From Jiangella endophytica (GTDB lineage Bacteria > Actinomycetota > Actinomycetes > Jiangellales > Jiangellaceae): DNA of 64,000 nucleotides. The notes under the pieces are model-generated. The model searched no databases, was not told the origin of the DNA, and saw only the letters and a list, made by a program, of their open reading frames with translations. The DNA lies in the NCBI RefSeq assembly GCF_003427025.1, contig NZ_QVAI01000001.1, forward strand, positions 921,358-985,357, read 5' to 3'. Positions within the stretch are counted from its first letter, which is position 1, and each line of letters starts with the position of its first letter. This document shows, in pieces, positions 16,051 to 25,560 of this stretch. Position numbers and translations under genes: made by a program.

Positions 16051-17627
16051 CAGGAGACCTCGGCGATGCCGGGGACGCCGGCCTCGACGTGGACGCTGGC
16101 CCGGGTGCTGACCGGAGCGCCGGGCTCGCGGACGTACGGGACGACGCGGTAGTCGGTGCGCCAGGCGTCCGGCGTCAGCGTGCAGGTGGCGTAGCCGCGC
16201 TGGACGTTGTGGAACTTCATGTGCGGGTTCTCGGCCAGCCAGACGCCGCCGAGCGGGTCCTGGTCGACGCCGTCGCCGCCGGCGCTGACCGACGTCGCGA
16301 GGAACTCGGCGCCGACCGTGGCCGACCCGGGGTCGTCGAAGTTCGCCTTGAGGTCGGCGGCGACACTGCGGTGAGCGTCGCCGGTGATGACGACGAAGTC
16401 GCCGACGCCGCGCTCGCGCACGCCGTCGAGCAGCCGGGTCCGGGCCGCGGCATAGCCGTCCCAGGTGTCCATACCGAACGCCTGCACCGGGCCGGCCTCG
16501 TGGTCGGCCTGCATCATGAAGATCTGGTTGGCCATGACCTTCCACGTCGCCGGCGAGTCCGCCAGCCCGTCCAGCAGCCACGCCTCCTGCGCGTCGCCGA
16601 GCATGGTGCGGGCGGGGTCCAGGCGGTCGGCGCAGTCGATCTGCCGGCCGTCGCCGCAGGCCTGGTCGTCGCGGAACTGGCGGGTGTCGACGACGTTGAA
16701 GTCGGCCAGCGTGCCGTAGCGCAGCCGCCGGTAGAGCTGCATGTCCGGGCCGACCGGCATCGACGCGCGGCGTAGCGGCATGTTCTCGTAGTACGCCTTC
16801 AGCGCGGCGATCCGCCGGGCCCGGAACACCTCGCCGCCCACACCGCCGCCGTCGACGTCGTCGGCCCAGTTGTTGTCGATCTCGTGGTCGTCGAGCACCA
16901 CGACCCACGGCGCGACGGCGTGCGCGGCCTGCAGGTCCGGGTCGCTCTTGTACTGGCTGTAGCGGATGCGGTAGTCGGTCAGCGAGAAGCACTCGACGGC
17001 GGGCAGGTGGGCGCGGCCGATGGTGCCGACGTTGGCGCCCTCGTAGATGTAGTCGCCCAGGTGGACGACGAGGTCGACGTCCTCCTCGGCCAGGTGGCGG
17101 TAGGCGGTGAAGTAGCCCTCGGCGTAGTTCTGGCAGCTGGCGTAGGCGAAGCGGACCTGGTCCGGGCGGGTGCCGGCGGCCGGGGCGGTGCGGGTGCGGC
17201 CGACGGGGCTCAGCTCGCTGCCCGCGCGGAACCGGTACCAGTAGTCGCGGCCCGGCTCCAGCCCGCCGACCTCGGCGTGCACCGAGTGGGCCAGCTCCGG
17301 CGTGGCCCGGACGACACCGGCCCGCTCGACCTGCCGGAACCGCGGGTCGCGGGCGACCTGCCACTGCACCGGGACCGCCCGCTGCGCCATCCCGCCGAGC
17401 CCGTCGGCCGCCAGCGGGTCCGGCGCCAGCCGCGTCCACAGCACGACACCGTCCGGCACCGGATCGCCCGACGCGACGCCGAGCGTGAACGGGTTGGCGC
17501 GGAACACCGGGCTGGCGCGGACCGGCGCGGCTGAGAACCCGGCGAGCGCGGCGGCGAACGTCAGCGCGCCGCCGCCGGTCAGCGCGAGGAACCGGCGGCG
17601 GTCGAGGGTGGACGGCGATGCGGGCAC
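16050..17627 (-). CDS. phoD: PhoD-like alkaline phosphatase, Tat-exported
   Basis: A 525-residue metallophosphoesterase. The N-terminus DRRRFLALTGGGALTF is a twin-arginine signal. A beta-rich PhoD N-domain (about 40-140) is followed by catalytic motifs FAYASCQNY, VVHLGDYIYEG, VVVLDDHEIDNNW and VVITGDAHRSV, which bind the Fe/Ca cofactor. PhoD releases phosphate from mono- and diesters outside the cell. GTG at 17627 is chosen because GGAGG lies 6 nt upstream and it places the Tat signal at the very N-terminus; an earlier ATG (17663) is less likely. Confidence 0.9.
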   Translation of the reverse strand: MPASPSTLDRRRFLALTGGGALTFAAALAGFSAAPVRASPVFRANPFTLGVASGDPVPDGVVLWTRLAPDPLAADGLGGMAQRAVPVQWQVARDPRFRQVERAGVVRATPELAHSVHAEVGGLEPGRDYWYRFRAGSELSPVGRTRTAPAAGTRPDQVRFAYASCQNYAEGYFTAYRHLAEEDVDLVVHLGDYIYEGANVGTIGRAHLPAVECFSLTDYRIRYSQYKSDPDLQAAHAVAPWVVVLDDHEIDNNWADDVDGGGVGGEVFRARRIAALKAYYENMPLRRASMPVGPDMQLYRRLRYGTLADFNVVDTRQFRDDQACGDGRQIDCADRLDPARTMLGDAQEAWLLDGLADSPATWKVMANQIFMMQADHEAGPVQAFGMDTWDGYAAARTRLLDGVRERGVGDFVVITGDAHRSVAADLKANFDDPGSATVGAEFLATSVSAGGDGVDQDPLGGVWLAENPHMKFHNVQRGYATCTLTPDAWRTDYRVVPYVREPGAPVSTRASVHVEAGVPGIAEVS

Positions 17628-17733
17628 GGCGACCTCCGGGACGTGGGGGATGTCCGATCCCATCACAGCTGTCCCGACTATGGGTCAAGGCCGGAATGAA
17701 CGCCCGGCATCGCCCCGGTGAAGTCGCGCGCGC

Positions 17734-19692
17734 TCAGACGATCGCCGTGTAGCGCCCCCACGTCGTCGCGGTACCGATCTGGATCCGGGTCCCGAACGTG
17801 CCGTCGCCGCGGCCCGGCAGGAAGTAGAGCCGGCCGGTGTTCTCGACCATGACGATGTCGGCCCGGCCCGAGTTGTTGAGGTCGCCGACGCCGGTCATCG
17901 CGGTGTAGCGGCCCCACGTCGTGGACGTCCCGATCTGCGTCCGCGGCCCGTACGTCCCGTTGGTGCGGCCCGGGAAGAAGTAGAGCCGGCCGCTGTTCTC
18001 CCGCGCGACCAGGTCCGGGTGGCCGTCGTTGTCGAAGTCGTTGCCGCCGACCAGGGCGGTGTAGCGGCCCCACGTCGTGGCGGTGCCGATCTGCACCCGG
18101 ACCCCGAACGTGCCGTCGCCCCGGCCCGGGATGAAGTAGAGCTTGCCGGTGTTCTCGACGGCGACGAGGTCGTCGCGGCCGGAGCGGTTCAGGTCGCCGG
18201 CGTCGACGATGGTCGTGTACCGGTTCCAGGTCGTCGACGTGCCGCTGGCCACCCGGGGCGCGAAGGTGCCGTCGCCCCGGCCGGGCACGAAGTAGAGCCG
18301 GCCGGTGTTCTCGCGGGCGACCATGTCGGCGCGGCCGTCGTTGTCGAAGTCGCTGCCGCCGGCCAGCGCGGTGTAGCGGTTCCACGTCGTGGCGGTGCCG
18401 ATCGGGACCGGCGGCGCGAGGGTGCGGCCGCCCTCGCCGGGGAAGAAGTACAGCCGGCCGGTGTTCTCGCGGGCGATGAGGTCGGTGTTGCCGTCGCCGT
18501 CGAAGTCGTGGTCCGGCACCGGCGGCGGGTTCAGGACGGCGTCCGTGGCGTCGCGGATGGCGCCCAGCTGGGCGTACAGCAGTTCGCCCGGGCACTCCGT
18601 CGCGGTGCCGTCGCGGTGGCCCGCGATCGTGGGCAGTGTCTGCTGGCCGGGGTAGGCGAAGCTGCCTTGCGGGTCGACGCCGGTCAGGCCGAACTTCCAG
18701 CCGAACAGCCGTGCGTAGGCGTCGACGACGGGCTGACCGGGCTGGGTCGCGGTGAACTCGCCGAGCGCGGCGACGCCGACGGAGTAGCTGTTGTAGCCCT
18801 CGACGTGCGCGCCGACGACGGACCGGTCGATGCCGCCCCAGCGGCCTTCCCAGATGCGGCCGAACCGGTCGACGAAGAAGTTGTAGCCGACGTCGCGCCA
18901 GCCACGGCCGACGACGTGGTACTCGTAGATGCCGCGCAGGATCGCGGGGACCTCGGCCTCGGTGTAGGTGTTGGTGCCGGCGGTGTGGTGGACGAAGCCG
19001 CCCTGGACGTCGCCGTAGAGCGGGTCGGTCTGCTCACGCAGCGACTCGTCGGCGCCCCAGGCGGCCCGGCTGTAGATGACCGGCTTGGGTGCGCTGGCGC
19101 GGGTCCCGGCCGTCGTCGCCGCCTCGGCCGGCGCCGCTGCCGCCTCGGCCGGCTCCGCCGCAGCGTCGGCGGCGGTCGTGCCGGGGTCGATCAGCGTGAG
19201 CTCGAGGCCCTCGGGCAGCTCGCCGCCGTCAGGCGCCTCGACCCGCAGTTCGATCGCCTCGGAGCCGGGCACGATCACCGGATCGGTGCCGCGCCGGGCG
19301 TCCGCCGCCTCGGGCGTGCCCGGGTCCGGCGCGTGGCCGTCGTCGTGCAGCTCGTACCAGGGGGTCCACGCCTCGGCGCCACGGGCCCGCACCAGGAGGT
19401 GGACGTCGGTCGCGCCCTCGGCGGCGGGCCAGGTGACGGCGGCGACGTCGAACGGGTCGGTCTCGATCGGGCCGGTCCCGACGGAGGGTCCGTCGGCCCG
19501 CACCGTCGGCCCCGCCTCGGCGAGGAGGTCGTCGAGCGCGATCGTCTGGACGGCGGTCTCGGCCGGCTCGCCGGCCGGTCCGGCGCCGGCGGCCGGCAGT
19601 GCGGTGAGGCCGGCCGCTCCCAGTGCGAGGGCGACGAGGGCTGGGAGGGCGCGCCGCCGGCGGGCCGCTACATTCCGAGGATGCATGGACAC
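17734..19692 (-). CDS. secreted N-acetylmuramoyl-L-alanine amidase (PGRP type) with six FG-GAP repeats
   Basis: A 652-residue exported protein. Signal sequence about 13-37; Ala/Glu-rich linker to about 205; a peptidoglycan-recognition/amidase domain about 208-385 with GGFVHHTAGTN, GRGWRDVGYNFFVDRFGRI and TIAGHRDGTATECPG, which carry the zinc-binding His residues and Cys. The C-terminal half holds six repeats of about 51 residues, each with DFDxDGxxD followed by ENTGRLYF-PGxGDGTF, the calcium-loop FG-GAP/VCBS pattern. It should cut peptidoglycan stem peptides or act on competitors, with the repeats as a propeller-like binding module. A second start (ATG 19686) is equally possible. Confidence 0.9.
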   Translation of the reverse strand: MSMHPRNVAARRRRALPALVALALGAAGLTALPAAGAGPAGEPAETAVQTIALDDLLAEAGPTVRADGPSVGTGPIETDPFDVAAVTWPAAEGATDVHLLVRARGAEAWTPWYELHDDGHAPDPGTPEAADARRGTDPVIVPGSEAIELRVEAPDGGELPEGLELTLIDPGTTAADAAAEPAEAAAAPAEAATTAGTRASAPKPVIYSRAAWGADESLREQTDPLYGDVQGGFVHHTAGTNTYTEAEVPAILRGIYEYHVVGRGWRDVGYNFFVDRFGRIWEGRWGGIDRSVVGAHVEGYNSYSVGVAALGEFTATQPGQPVVDAYARLFGWKFGLTGVDPQGSFAYPGQQTLPTIAGHRDGTATECPGELLYAQLGAIRDATDAVLNPPPVPDHDFDGDGNTDLIARENTGRLYFFPGEGGRTLAPPVPIGTATTWNRYTALAGGSDFDNDGRADMVARENTGRLYFVPGRGDGTFAPRVASGTSTTWNRYTTIVDAGDLNRSGRDDLVAVENTGKLYFIPGRGDGTFGVRVQIGTATTWGRYTALVGGNDFDNDGHPDLVARENSGRLYFFPGRTNGTYGPRTQIGTSTTWGRYTAMTGVGDLNNSGRADIVMVENTGRLYFLPGRGDGTFGTRIQIGTATTWGRYTAIV

Positions 19693-19734
19693 GAGGGCGA
19701 AATGTACCGGTTTGCGGCCGTCGCCGGTAGTCCG

Positions 19735-21033
19735 TCAGGCGGGGTCGACCCACCAGGGGCTGGAGTAGGCGACACCGAAGTCGTTGCAGGGGTGGCCGTC
19801 GGGGCCGGGTGTGCCGTTGGGCTGGGACGGGTCCGACACGCGCAGGACGACCCAGCCGCCGTCGTCGGCGTCCAGCGGCACCGTGAACCGGGTGACGCGG
19901 CCGGCCGCGGCCTCGACCACGTCGGCGACCACCGGGACGCCCTCACCGGGGCGCAGCACCTGGATGTCGAGCCGGCGGCCGTCCCAGTCGGCGCCGCGGT
20001 CGAGGTCGACGGCGAAGCGGACGTCGCCGCGGGGTCGGCGGAGCGAGCCGCCCATCGGCGCGCCGTCGGCCGTCGCGTCGAGGCGCAGGCCGGAGATGCG
20101 GGTGGCGAAGAACCGCCGTTCCGTCATGGCCCGGAAGACCGCCTCGCGGGTGTTCCCGGTGACCCACATGCCGGTGCGGCCCTTGCCCTCCGGGTAGCCC
20201 CAGTCGGTGCCGTGTTCGTCGGTGACGCCGGACAGCCCGGGCCGCCAGCCGGCGTTCAGGCAGGTCACCAGCGGTGAGCTGATGCCCTTGGCCCAGCCCT
20301 CGAAGAGGTAGTCGTCGTAGCGGTTGAACATCTCGAGGCTGACCAGCTGGTCGTGCGCCTTCGGCTCGTACCGGAAGTCGTTGAAGCGGCCCGGCTCGCG
20401 GCCCGGGTGGTTGAAGCCGGCCAGGCCGTCGGCACCGCCGTCGCCGAGGCCGAAGAAGCCGTCGTCGCGGGTGAGCCAGCGGTAGAAGCCGCCCATCAGC
20501 GTGGCGTCGAGCACGTCGGTGTAGGCGTCGGTGAACCACACGTTGACGTGGCCGAGCAGCGGGTTCGTCCATTCGAAGCCGCGGATGGCGGTGAACTCGC
20601 CCGGCTCGTCGGCGGCGTCGGCCAGTTCGCGGGTGCGCCGCCAGCCGCTGCGGCTCAGCCCGGTGATCCGGTTGACGCCGTCGGGGAGCAGCGGGTCGAG
20701 GATGCTGAGCACGCCGTCGGACAGCGTCGCGTGGTCGGTGAGCGCCGCGACGTCGAGGCCGGCGGAGCGCATGGACTCGTAGGCCAGCGCGGGGTCGCCG
20801 GAGCCGTCGGACAACATGGTGTGGTTGTGCAGGTCGGCGTGGACGAGCGTGCGGCCGTGGGTGATGCGCGACGCTCGGGCGGCGCCGGGCGTGCCGGTGG
20901 CGGTGCGGGTGACGCCGGCTGCGGTGCCCGGCGCGGTCGTGGCCAGGACCAGCCCGCCGGCGCCGGCCAGGACGTCGCGGTGGCGCGGCTCCGATCCGTC
21001 GCCGTGCTGGTGCTCGTGCTCGGAGTCGCTCAC
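19735..21033 (-). CDS. PHP-domain metal-dependent phosphoesterase
   Basis: A 432-residue protein. The PHP motif HADLHNHTMLSDGSGDP provides the first metal ligands; VAALTDHATLSDG, GFEWTN and FNHPGREPG continue the fold. PHP domains hydrolyse phosphoesters using two or three metals. The first 60 residues include a His-rich stretch (EHEHQHGDG) and a hydrophobic segment (DVLAGAGGLVLATTAPGTAA), so export is possible. The C-terminal beta domain ends VAYSSPWWVDPA. The substrate is unknown. The GTG at 21033 gives a sensible N-terminus. Confidence 0.82.
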   Translation of the reverse strand: MSDSEHEHQHGDGSEPRHRDVLAGAGGLVLATTAPGTAAGVTRTATGTPGAARASRITHGRTLVHADLHNHTMLSDGSGDPALAYESMRSAGLDVAALTDHATLSDGVLSILDPLLPDGVNRITGLSRSGWRRTRELADAADEPGEFTAIRGFEWTNPLLGHVNVWFTDAYTDVLDATLMGGFYRWLTRDDGFFGLGDGGADGLAGFNHPGREPGRFNDFRYEPKAHDQLVSLEMFNRYDDYLFEGWAKGISSPLVTCLNAGWRPGLSGVTDEHGTDWGYPEGKGRTGMWVTGNTREAVFRAMTERRFFATRISGLRLDATADGAPMGGSLRRPRGDVRFAVDLDRGADWDGRRLDIQVLRPGEGVPVVADVVEAAAGRVTRFTVPLDADDGGWVVLRVSDPSQPNGTPGPDGHPCNDFGVAYSSPWWVDPA

Positions 21034-21126
21034 GGCCTCGATCCAACCCTCCGTCGTCACCTGCAGGGGAAGCCGAGGTGTACGGCGTCGGAACACCGGG
21101 CTGGCTCTCAGCCTAGTGCGAGCCGT

Positions 21127-21132
21127 TAGCCT
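21127..21132 (+). promoter_or_regulatory. -10 box for a leaderless start at 21139
   Basis: TAGCCT ends 6 nt before the GTG of the membrane protein gene, with no ribosome-binding site between them. Confidence 0.4.
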
Positions 21133-21138
21133 CCTCTC

Positions 21139-22467
21139 GTGCTGGTGTTGGCGGTCGCGGCGTTCTGTGTCGCCTGGTGGCTGGGGCTGTACCTGGCCGG
21201 CCGCGACCCCGGCGACGCCGCGATGCGCCGTGCCGGGCTGGGCCTGGTGTCGTACGCGCTGGCCCTGGCGCTGACGCCGTTCGACGGGTCGGTCGTCGAC
21301 GCGCTGGGGTACGTGTTGGCGGGGCTGCCGGCGCTGATCTGGACCGGCGTGCTGCTGGCGTTGCTGCCCCACGGCGCGCCGTGGCGCGGGCCGGCCGAGC
21401 GGGCGTGGCGGTTCGCGGTGCTGCCGCTGGGTGTCGCGGAGTTGGTGGCGGCCGCGGTCGTGGGCGGCGGCTGGGAGCCGCTGACGGCGGTGCTGGTGCT
21501 GCTGCCGCTCGCGGCGGCGCTGTGGTTGGTGCTGCGCGCCCGGACCGCGCCGCTCGAGCTGCGCCAGGGCGTCGTCGTGCTGGCGACGTTGCTGTTCGGG
21601 CTCGGCGCGGTGGCCGTGCTGGTGCCGATGGGGTGGCTGCCCGACGGCGTGGTGCTCGCGGCCGTCGGGGTCGACCTCGTCGTGCTGGGCGTCGTCGTCG
21701 CGGTGACGAACGCGCTGGAGGCGGGCGAGGCGCTGGGCGCGGACCTGCGCCGCTCCGCCGTCGGGGCGCTGCTCGCGGCGATCGTGTTCGGCGGGCAGGT
21801 CGGGCTGGTCGCGCTCGCGTCCGGCGACGGCGACGCGGACGACGCGCTCCGGGCGCTCACCTTCGGTGTCGTCGGCGCCGCCATCGCCGTCGTGACGCTC
21901 GCCAGCGTGGTCCAGGCCGCCGTCGACCGGCTGGCGTTCGCCGGGACGCCGGCGCTGCGGGAGTCGCGGGCCGAGCTGCGCGACGCCTCCGACGCACTGC
22001 CCCGCCGCGACGAGCGGCGCCACCTCGACGACCTCGACGACGACGCGTTCACCCGGCTGGTCCGCGACGCGCTGCGCAACTACGGCGACCTCGGCAAGCT
22101 GGTGTCGAGCCCGCTGCTCGCCCTGCCCGCCGTCGACGACCGGCTGGCCGGCAGCGGCCGCGACGGCCACGCCCTGGACCGCGCGACCGAGCTGAAGGCG
22201 CTGCTGCTGGAGAGCATCGAACGGTTGCGCCCGCGCGACGCCGACTTCGGCACCAGCGAGGAGTGGCGGCACTTCAACGCGCTCTACTTCCCCTACGTCG
22301 CCGGCATCCGCCCGTACCGCCGGCAGCCCGACCTCAGCGGCCTCGACGACACCTCGCGCCGGGCGTTCGACTGGCTGCGCCGCTACGTCCCCGAGCGGAC
22401 GCTCTACAACTGGCAGAACGCCGCCGCCCGCGTCGTCGCGCACGATCTGCGCACCCGCACCAGCTGA
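21139..22467 (+). CDS. multi-spanning membrane protein with cytoplasmic C-terminal domain, function unknown
   Basis: A 442-residue protein. The first 260 residues contain about eight hydrophobic segments (for example VLAVAAFCVAWWLGLYLAG and GVVVLATLLFGLGAVAVLV). The last 170 residues are soluble and charged, with ESRAELRDASDAL, LRNYGDLGKLVSSPLL and SEEWRHFNALYFPYVAGI. The arrangement of an N-terminal membrane sensor and a C-terminal cytoplasmic domain resembles signalling proteins, but I recognise no kinase or output motif. It is divergent from the PHP gene and probably leaderless. Confidence 0.75.
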   Translation: MLVLAVAAFCVAWWLGLYLAGRDPGDAAMRRAGLGLVSYALALALTPFDGSVVDALGYVLAGLPALIWTGVLLALLPHGAPWRGPAERAWRFAVLPLGVAELVAAAVVGGGWEPLTAVLVLLPLAAALWLVLRARTAPLELRQGVVVLATLLFGLGAVAVLVPMGWLPDGVVLAAVGVDLVVLGVVVAVTNALEAGEALGADLRRSAVGALLAAIVFGGQVGLVALASGDGDADDALRALTFGVVGAAIAVVTLASVVQAAVDRLAFAGTPALRESRAELRDASDALPRRDERRHLDDLDDDAFTRLVRDALRNYGDLGKLVSSPLLALPAVDDRLAGSGRDGHALDRATELKALLLESIERLRPRDADFGTSEEWRHFNALYFPYVAGIRPYRRQPDLSGLDDTSRRAFDWLRRYVPERTLYNWQNAAARVVAHDLRTRTS

Positions 22468-22562
22468 ACTGGCAGTACTTGGCAGTGCCAGGTCTGTGGT
22501 TGGCAGTGCCTTCCGGGCGACGGTCGTGGTGTCCGAACGACATCACGAAGGAGCTGGTCACC

Positions 22563-22985
22563 ATGGCCGCTGACACCGTCACCCGCACCCCCGCCGTCGC
22601 CCGGATCCGGGAGACGCCGCTGCTGCGCTGGACCCTGGAGCTGGACGGCATCGCCACCACGCTCAACGGGCTCGTGTACCTGTTCGCGGCCGGGTGGATC
22701 AGCGACCGGCTGGGGCTGCCGACGGCGCTGCTCTACCCGGCGGGTGCCTTCCTCGTCGCGGGCGTCCTCGTGATCTACCTGTCGACCCGGCGGGAGGCTC
22801 CGGTCTTCTGGGTGGGTGTGCTCCTCGTCCTCAACGCCGTCTGGGTGCTCGACAGCGTGGTCGTGGTCGCGGCCGGCTGGTTCGACCCGACCACGGCCGG
22901 GACGGTGTGGATCCTGCTGCAGGCCGGTCTGGTCGCGGTCTTCACCGTCCTCGAGTACGTGGGGCTGAAGCGGGCCCGCCGCTGA
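22563..22985 (+). CDS. small four-helix membrane protein, function unknown
   Basis: A 140-residue protein with four hydrophobic segments (GLVYLFAAGWI, LLYPAGAFLVAGVLVIYL, FWVGVLLVLNAVWVLDSVVVVAA, WILLQAGLVAVFTVLEYVGL) and a basic C-terminus. A good ribosome-binding site (GAAGGAG) precedes the ATG. The preceding 95 bp contain TTGGCAGTGCC-like repeats (TGGCAGT at 22470, 22481 and 22501) that may be regulatory. No family is recognised with confidence. Confidence 0.75.
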   Translation: MAADTVTRTPAVARIRETPLLRWTLELDGIATTLNGLVYLFAAGWISDRLGLPTALLYPAGAFLVAGVLVIYLSTRREAPVFWVGVLLVLNAVWVLDSVVVVAAGWFDPTTAGTVWILLQAGLVAVFTVLEYVGLKRARR

Positions 22986-23080
22986 ACCCGTCACCCCGGG
23001 CTCCCGGCCCCGGCGCGTTTGAGCCCGCGCCGGGGCCGGTGCACGCGTGCCGGATTAAGCCCACGCTCAGGGAACGCCGC

Positions 23081-23086
23081 TACGCT
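23081..23086 (+). promoter_or_regulatory. -10 box for a leaderless start at 23093
   Basis: TACGCT is followed after 6 nt by GTGGTG, so the mRNA of the CPBP gene probably begins at the start codon. Confidence 0.45.
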
Positions 23087-23092
23087 CGAACG

Positions 23093-23875
23093 GTGGTGAC
23101 CCAGGATCTGCCCGCGGCGGGCGTCGAGACGACGTCGAGGCGGCGGCTGACCGCGGAGATCTGGATCGTGCTCGGGCTGTCGCTCGGGCAGTCCGCCGTC
23201 TACGCCGTCGTCAGCCTCATCGCCCGGCTGACCCGGCCGGAGCGGCTGAGCGAGCAGACCGCCACGCTGAACGCGTCGCGCAGCGTCCGCGAGTACCTCG
23301 ACCTCACCTACCAGGTGCTGTCCATCGGGTTCGCGCTGGTGCCGGTGGCGCTGGCGCTGTACCTGCTGTCCGGGCCGGGGCGGTCGGCGCTGAAACGCAT
23401 CGGCTTCGACCTCGCCCAGCCGCGGCGCGACCTGCTGTTCGGCGTCGGGCTGTCGGCCGTCATCGGGCTGCCGGGGCTGGGCATCTACTTCCTCGGGCAC
23501 GCGCTGGACATGAACGTGTCGATCCAGGCGAGCACCCTCAACGCGTACTGGTGGACGGTGCCGGTGCTGGTGCTCTCGGCGTTGCAGAACGCGGTGGTCG
23601 AGGAGGTCATCGTCGTCGGGTTCCTGATGACGCGGCTCAAGCAGCTGGGCTGGGAGCTGCCGGCGATCATCGCGACGAGCGCGGTGCTGCGCGGCACGTA
23701 CCACCTGTACCAGGGGTACGGCATGGCCATCGGCAACATGCTGATGGGCGTGGTGTTCGCGTACTTCTACCATCGCACCGGCCGGGTGATGCCGCTGGTC
23801 ATCGCGCACTCGATCCTCGACATCGTCTCGTTCGTCGGTTACGACCTGTTCGCCGAGGAGCTGGGCCTGCCGTGA
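23093..23875 (+). CDS. CPBP-family intramembrane protein (Abi/Rce1-like), atypical motif 1
   Basis: A 260-residue membrane protein with about eight hydrophobic segments. CPBP proteases carry EExxxR, a second motif with a conserved His, and a third His motif. Here motif 1 reads VVEEVIVVGFLMTRL, with the two glutamates but no Arg at the usual position; motif 2 is LRGTYHLYQG and motif 3 VIAHSILDI. The glutamates and histidines are present, so activity is possible but not certain. It overlaps the DUF3052 gene by 4 nt. Confidence 0.85.
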   Translation: MVTQDLPAAGVETTSRRRLTAEIWIVLGLSLGQSAVYAVVSLIARLTRPERLSEQTATLNASRSVREYLDLTYQVLSIGFALVPVALALYLLSGPGRSALKRIGFDLAQPRRDLLFGVGLSAVIGLPGLGIYFLGHALDMNVSIQASTLNAYWWTVPVLVLSALQNAVVEEVIVVGFLMTRLKQLGWELPAIIATSAVLRGTYHLYQGYGMAIGNMLMGVVFAYFYHRTGRVMPLVIAHSILDIVSFVGYDLFAEELGLP

Positions 23876-24276
23876 CGACGGGCTACTCCGGCACGCCGCT
23901 GGTGCGCAAGCTCGGCATCAAGGCGGGGCACCGGGTGCTGCTCGACGGCGCGCCGGACGGGTTCGTGCTGGCCGGCCTGCCCGACGTCGCCGGGCTGGAC
24001 CACCGCGCGGGGCCCGGGCCGTACGACGTCGTCGTCGCGTTCCTGCGCGATCGCGCCGCTCTCGAACGCGACCTGCCCGCCCACGAGGCCCGCATCGAGC
24101 GCGCCGGCGCCGTCTGGGTGGCCTGGCCGAAGCGGGCCGGCAAGGTGCCGACCGACCTCACGGAGGACGTCGTGCGCGAGGTGGCGCTGCCGCGCGGCCT
24201 GGTCGACGTGAAAGTGTGCGCCATCGACGCCGTGTGGTCCGGCCTGAAGCTGGTGATCCGCAAGGAGAACCGCTGA
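23872..24276 (+). CDS. DUF3052 family protein
   Basis: A 134-residue protein beginning TTGYSGTPLVRKLGIKAGHRV and containing YDVVVAFLRDRAALER, GAVWVAWPKRAGK and the C-terminal DVKVCAIDAVWSGLKLVIRK. These are hallmarks of an uncharacterised actinobacterial family found as a stand-alone small protein. The GTG overlaps the CPBP stop, so the two are co-translated. Function is unknown. Confidence 0.85.
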   Translation: MTTGYSGTPLVRKLGIKAGHRVLLDGAPDGFVLAGLPDVAGLDHRAGPGPYDVVVAFLRDRAALERDLPAHEARIERAGAVWVAWPKRAGKVPTDLTEDVVREVALPRGLVDVKVCAIDAVWSGLKLVIRKENR

Positions 24277-24299
24277 CGCCGGCACCGAGTCCAATCAGC

Positions 24300-25499
24300 A
24301 TGAAGGCGGCACGGTGGGTGGCCGCGGCGGGCCTGGTCCTGCTGACGGCCGGATGCGGTGAGACGGCGGCCGGTCCGGGGACGGACGGCGAGCCGGCCTG
24401 GCGGCCGGTCGCGGAGTCGCCGCTGAGCCCGCGCGAGGCGCCGCTGACGGTCACGGCCGGCGCGCGGATCCTGGTCATCGGCGGCAGCGACGAACCGCCC
24501 TGCCCGCCGAACGCGGACTGCGCCGCGCCGCCGGAGCCGCTGCGCGACGGCGCCGCGTACGACCCCGAGGCGGACGAGTGGACGCCCATCGCCGACGCGC
24601 CGGTGCCGGTCTGGGCGGGGCCGGCCACCGCGGCGGTCGTCGGCGACACCGTCTACCTGCTGGCCGGCGAGCGGTTCGTGTCCTACGACGCCGCGACCGA
24701 CGCGTGGGCCGAGCTGACGCCGCCCGGCGCTGCGGACTGGCTGCCGCTGACGGTGGCCGGCGACCGCGTCGTCGCCTACCACGACTCGCACGAGGTCCCA
24801 GGCGCGGAGGTGCCGGTGGCCATGGACCCGCTGCCGTCCGACCTCGTCTACGACGCCGCAGCGGACAGCTGGTCGCCGCTGCCGGCCGACCCGCTCGGGC
24901 CGTCGTACGACCGCCGGCTGGTCGGCACCGACGACGGCGCCGTGCTGCTGGCCGCCGCACTGGTCCCGAACCCCGGCATCGAGCCACCGGTCGTCGACGC
25001 CGCACGGCTCGACCTCGCGACCGGCACCTGGACCGTGCTCCCGGGCGGCGACGTCCTCAGCGGGTTCGGCTTCCACCGGGTCGGCGACGTGCTGGTCAGC
25101 GCGGTCGAGGGCACGGCCGACGGTGGCGAGACGAACCACTGGGGCCGCGAGATCGGCTACGCCGGCCTCCTCGACCCGGCGACCGGCACCTGGTCGGAGC
25201 TGCCGGACCGGGCCGAGCGCGATCCGCTGGACGGCTTCACGCTGCCGGGCGACGTGAGCGGCGACCGGACGATCGTCTCCGGCGCCTGGGCTCTGGACGT
25301 CCCGACCGGCAGCTGGACGCGCGTGCCGGACCTGCCGGTCGACGAGCACCTGCAGGGCCAGTCGGCCGCGTTCGCCGACACCGCGGGCGGCGGCGTGGTG
25401 CTGCTCTGGGGCGGCTCCGCCTGGGAGGCCGGCGAATGGACGGACGGGGGGTTGCTCTCCGACGGCTGGAGCTGGACGGTCCCCGCCCCGGCGCGGTGA
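24300..25499 (+). CDS. kelch-like beta-propeller lipoprotein
   Basis: A 399-residue protein with a lipoprotein signal (LLTAGCG lipobox, about Cys19). Repeated blades follow, each containing a YDxxxDxW or LDxATGTW element: YDPEADEWTPI, YDAATDAWAEL, YDAAADSWSPL, LDLATGTWTVL, LDPATGTWSEL. This indicates a kelch-type propeller displayed outside the membrane; a binding role is likely and the ligand is unknown. The ATG at 24300 is chosen because it starts the signal peptide. Confidence 0.82.
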   Translation: MKAARWVAAAGLVLLTAGCGETAAGPGTDGEPAWRPVAESPLSPREAPLTVTAGARILVIGGSDEPPCPPNADCAAPPEPLRDGAAYDPEADEWTPIADAPVPVWAGPATAAVVGDTVYLLAGERFVSYDAATDAWAELTPPGAADWLPLTVAGDRVVAYHDSHEVPGAEVPVAMDPLPSDLVYDAAADSWSPLPADPLGPSYDRRLVGTDDGAVLLAAALVPNPGIEPPVVDAARLDLATGTWTVLPGGDVLSGFGFHRVGDVLVSAVEGTADGGETNHWGREIGYAGLLDPATGTWSELPDRAERDPLDGFTLPGDVSGDRTIVSGAWALDVPTGSWTRVPDLPVDEHLQGQSAAFADTAGGGVVLLWGGSAWEAGEWTDGGLLSDGWSWTVPAPAR

Positions 25500-25523
25500 C
25501 GGCCGCCCGGTCACGTCGGCGTC

Positions 25524-25552
25524 TTGTCCGCGTAACACACCGGTTCTACGCT
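25524..25552 (+). promoter_or_regulatory. promoter for a leaderless ATP-grasp operon
   Basis: TTGTCC (25524-25529), 17 nt, then TACGCT (25547-25552). The ATG follows after 8 nt without a Shine-Dalgarno sequence, as in leaderless actinobacterial genes. Confidence 0.6.
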
Positions 25553-25560
25553 GCCCAGTT

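Noticed and set aside
18019..20277. Long plus-strand frame over the amidase and PHP genes
   Set aside because: A shadow of two well-supported minus-strand genes.
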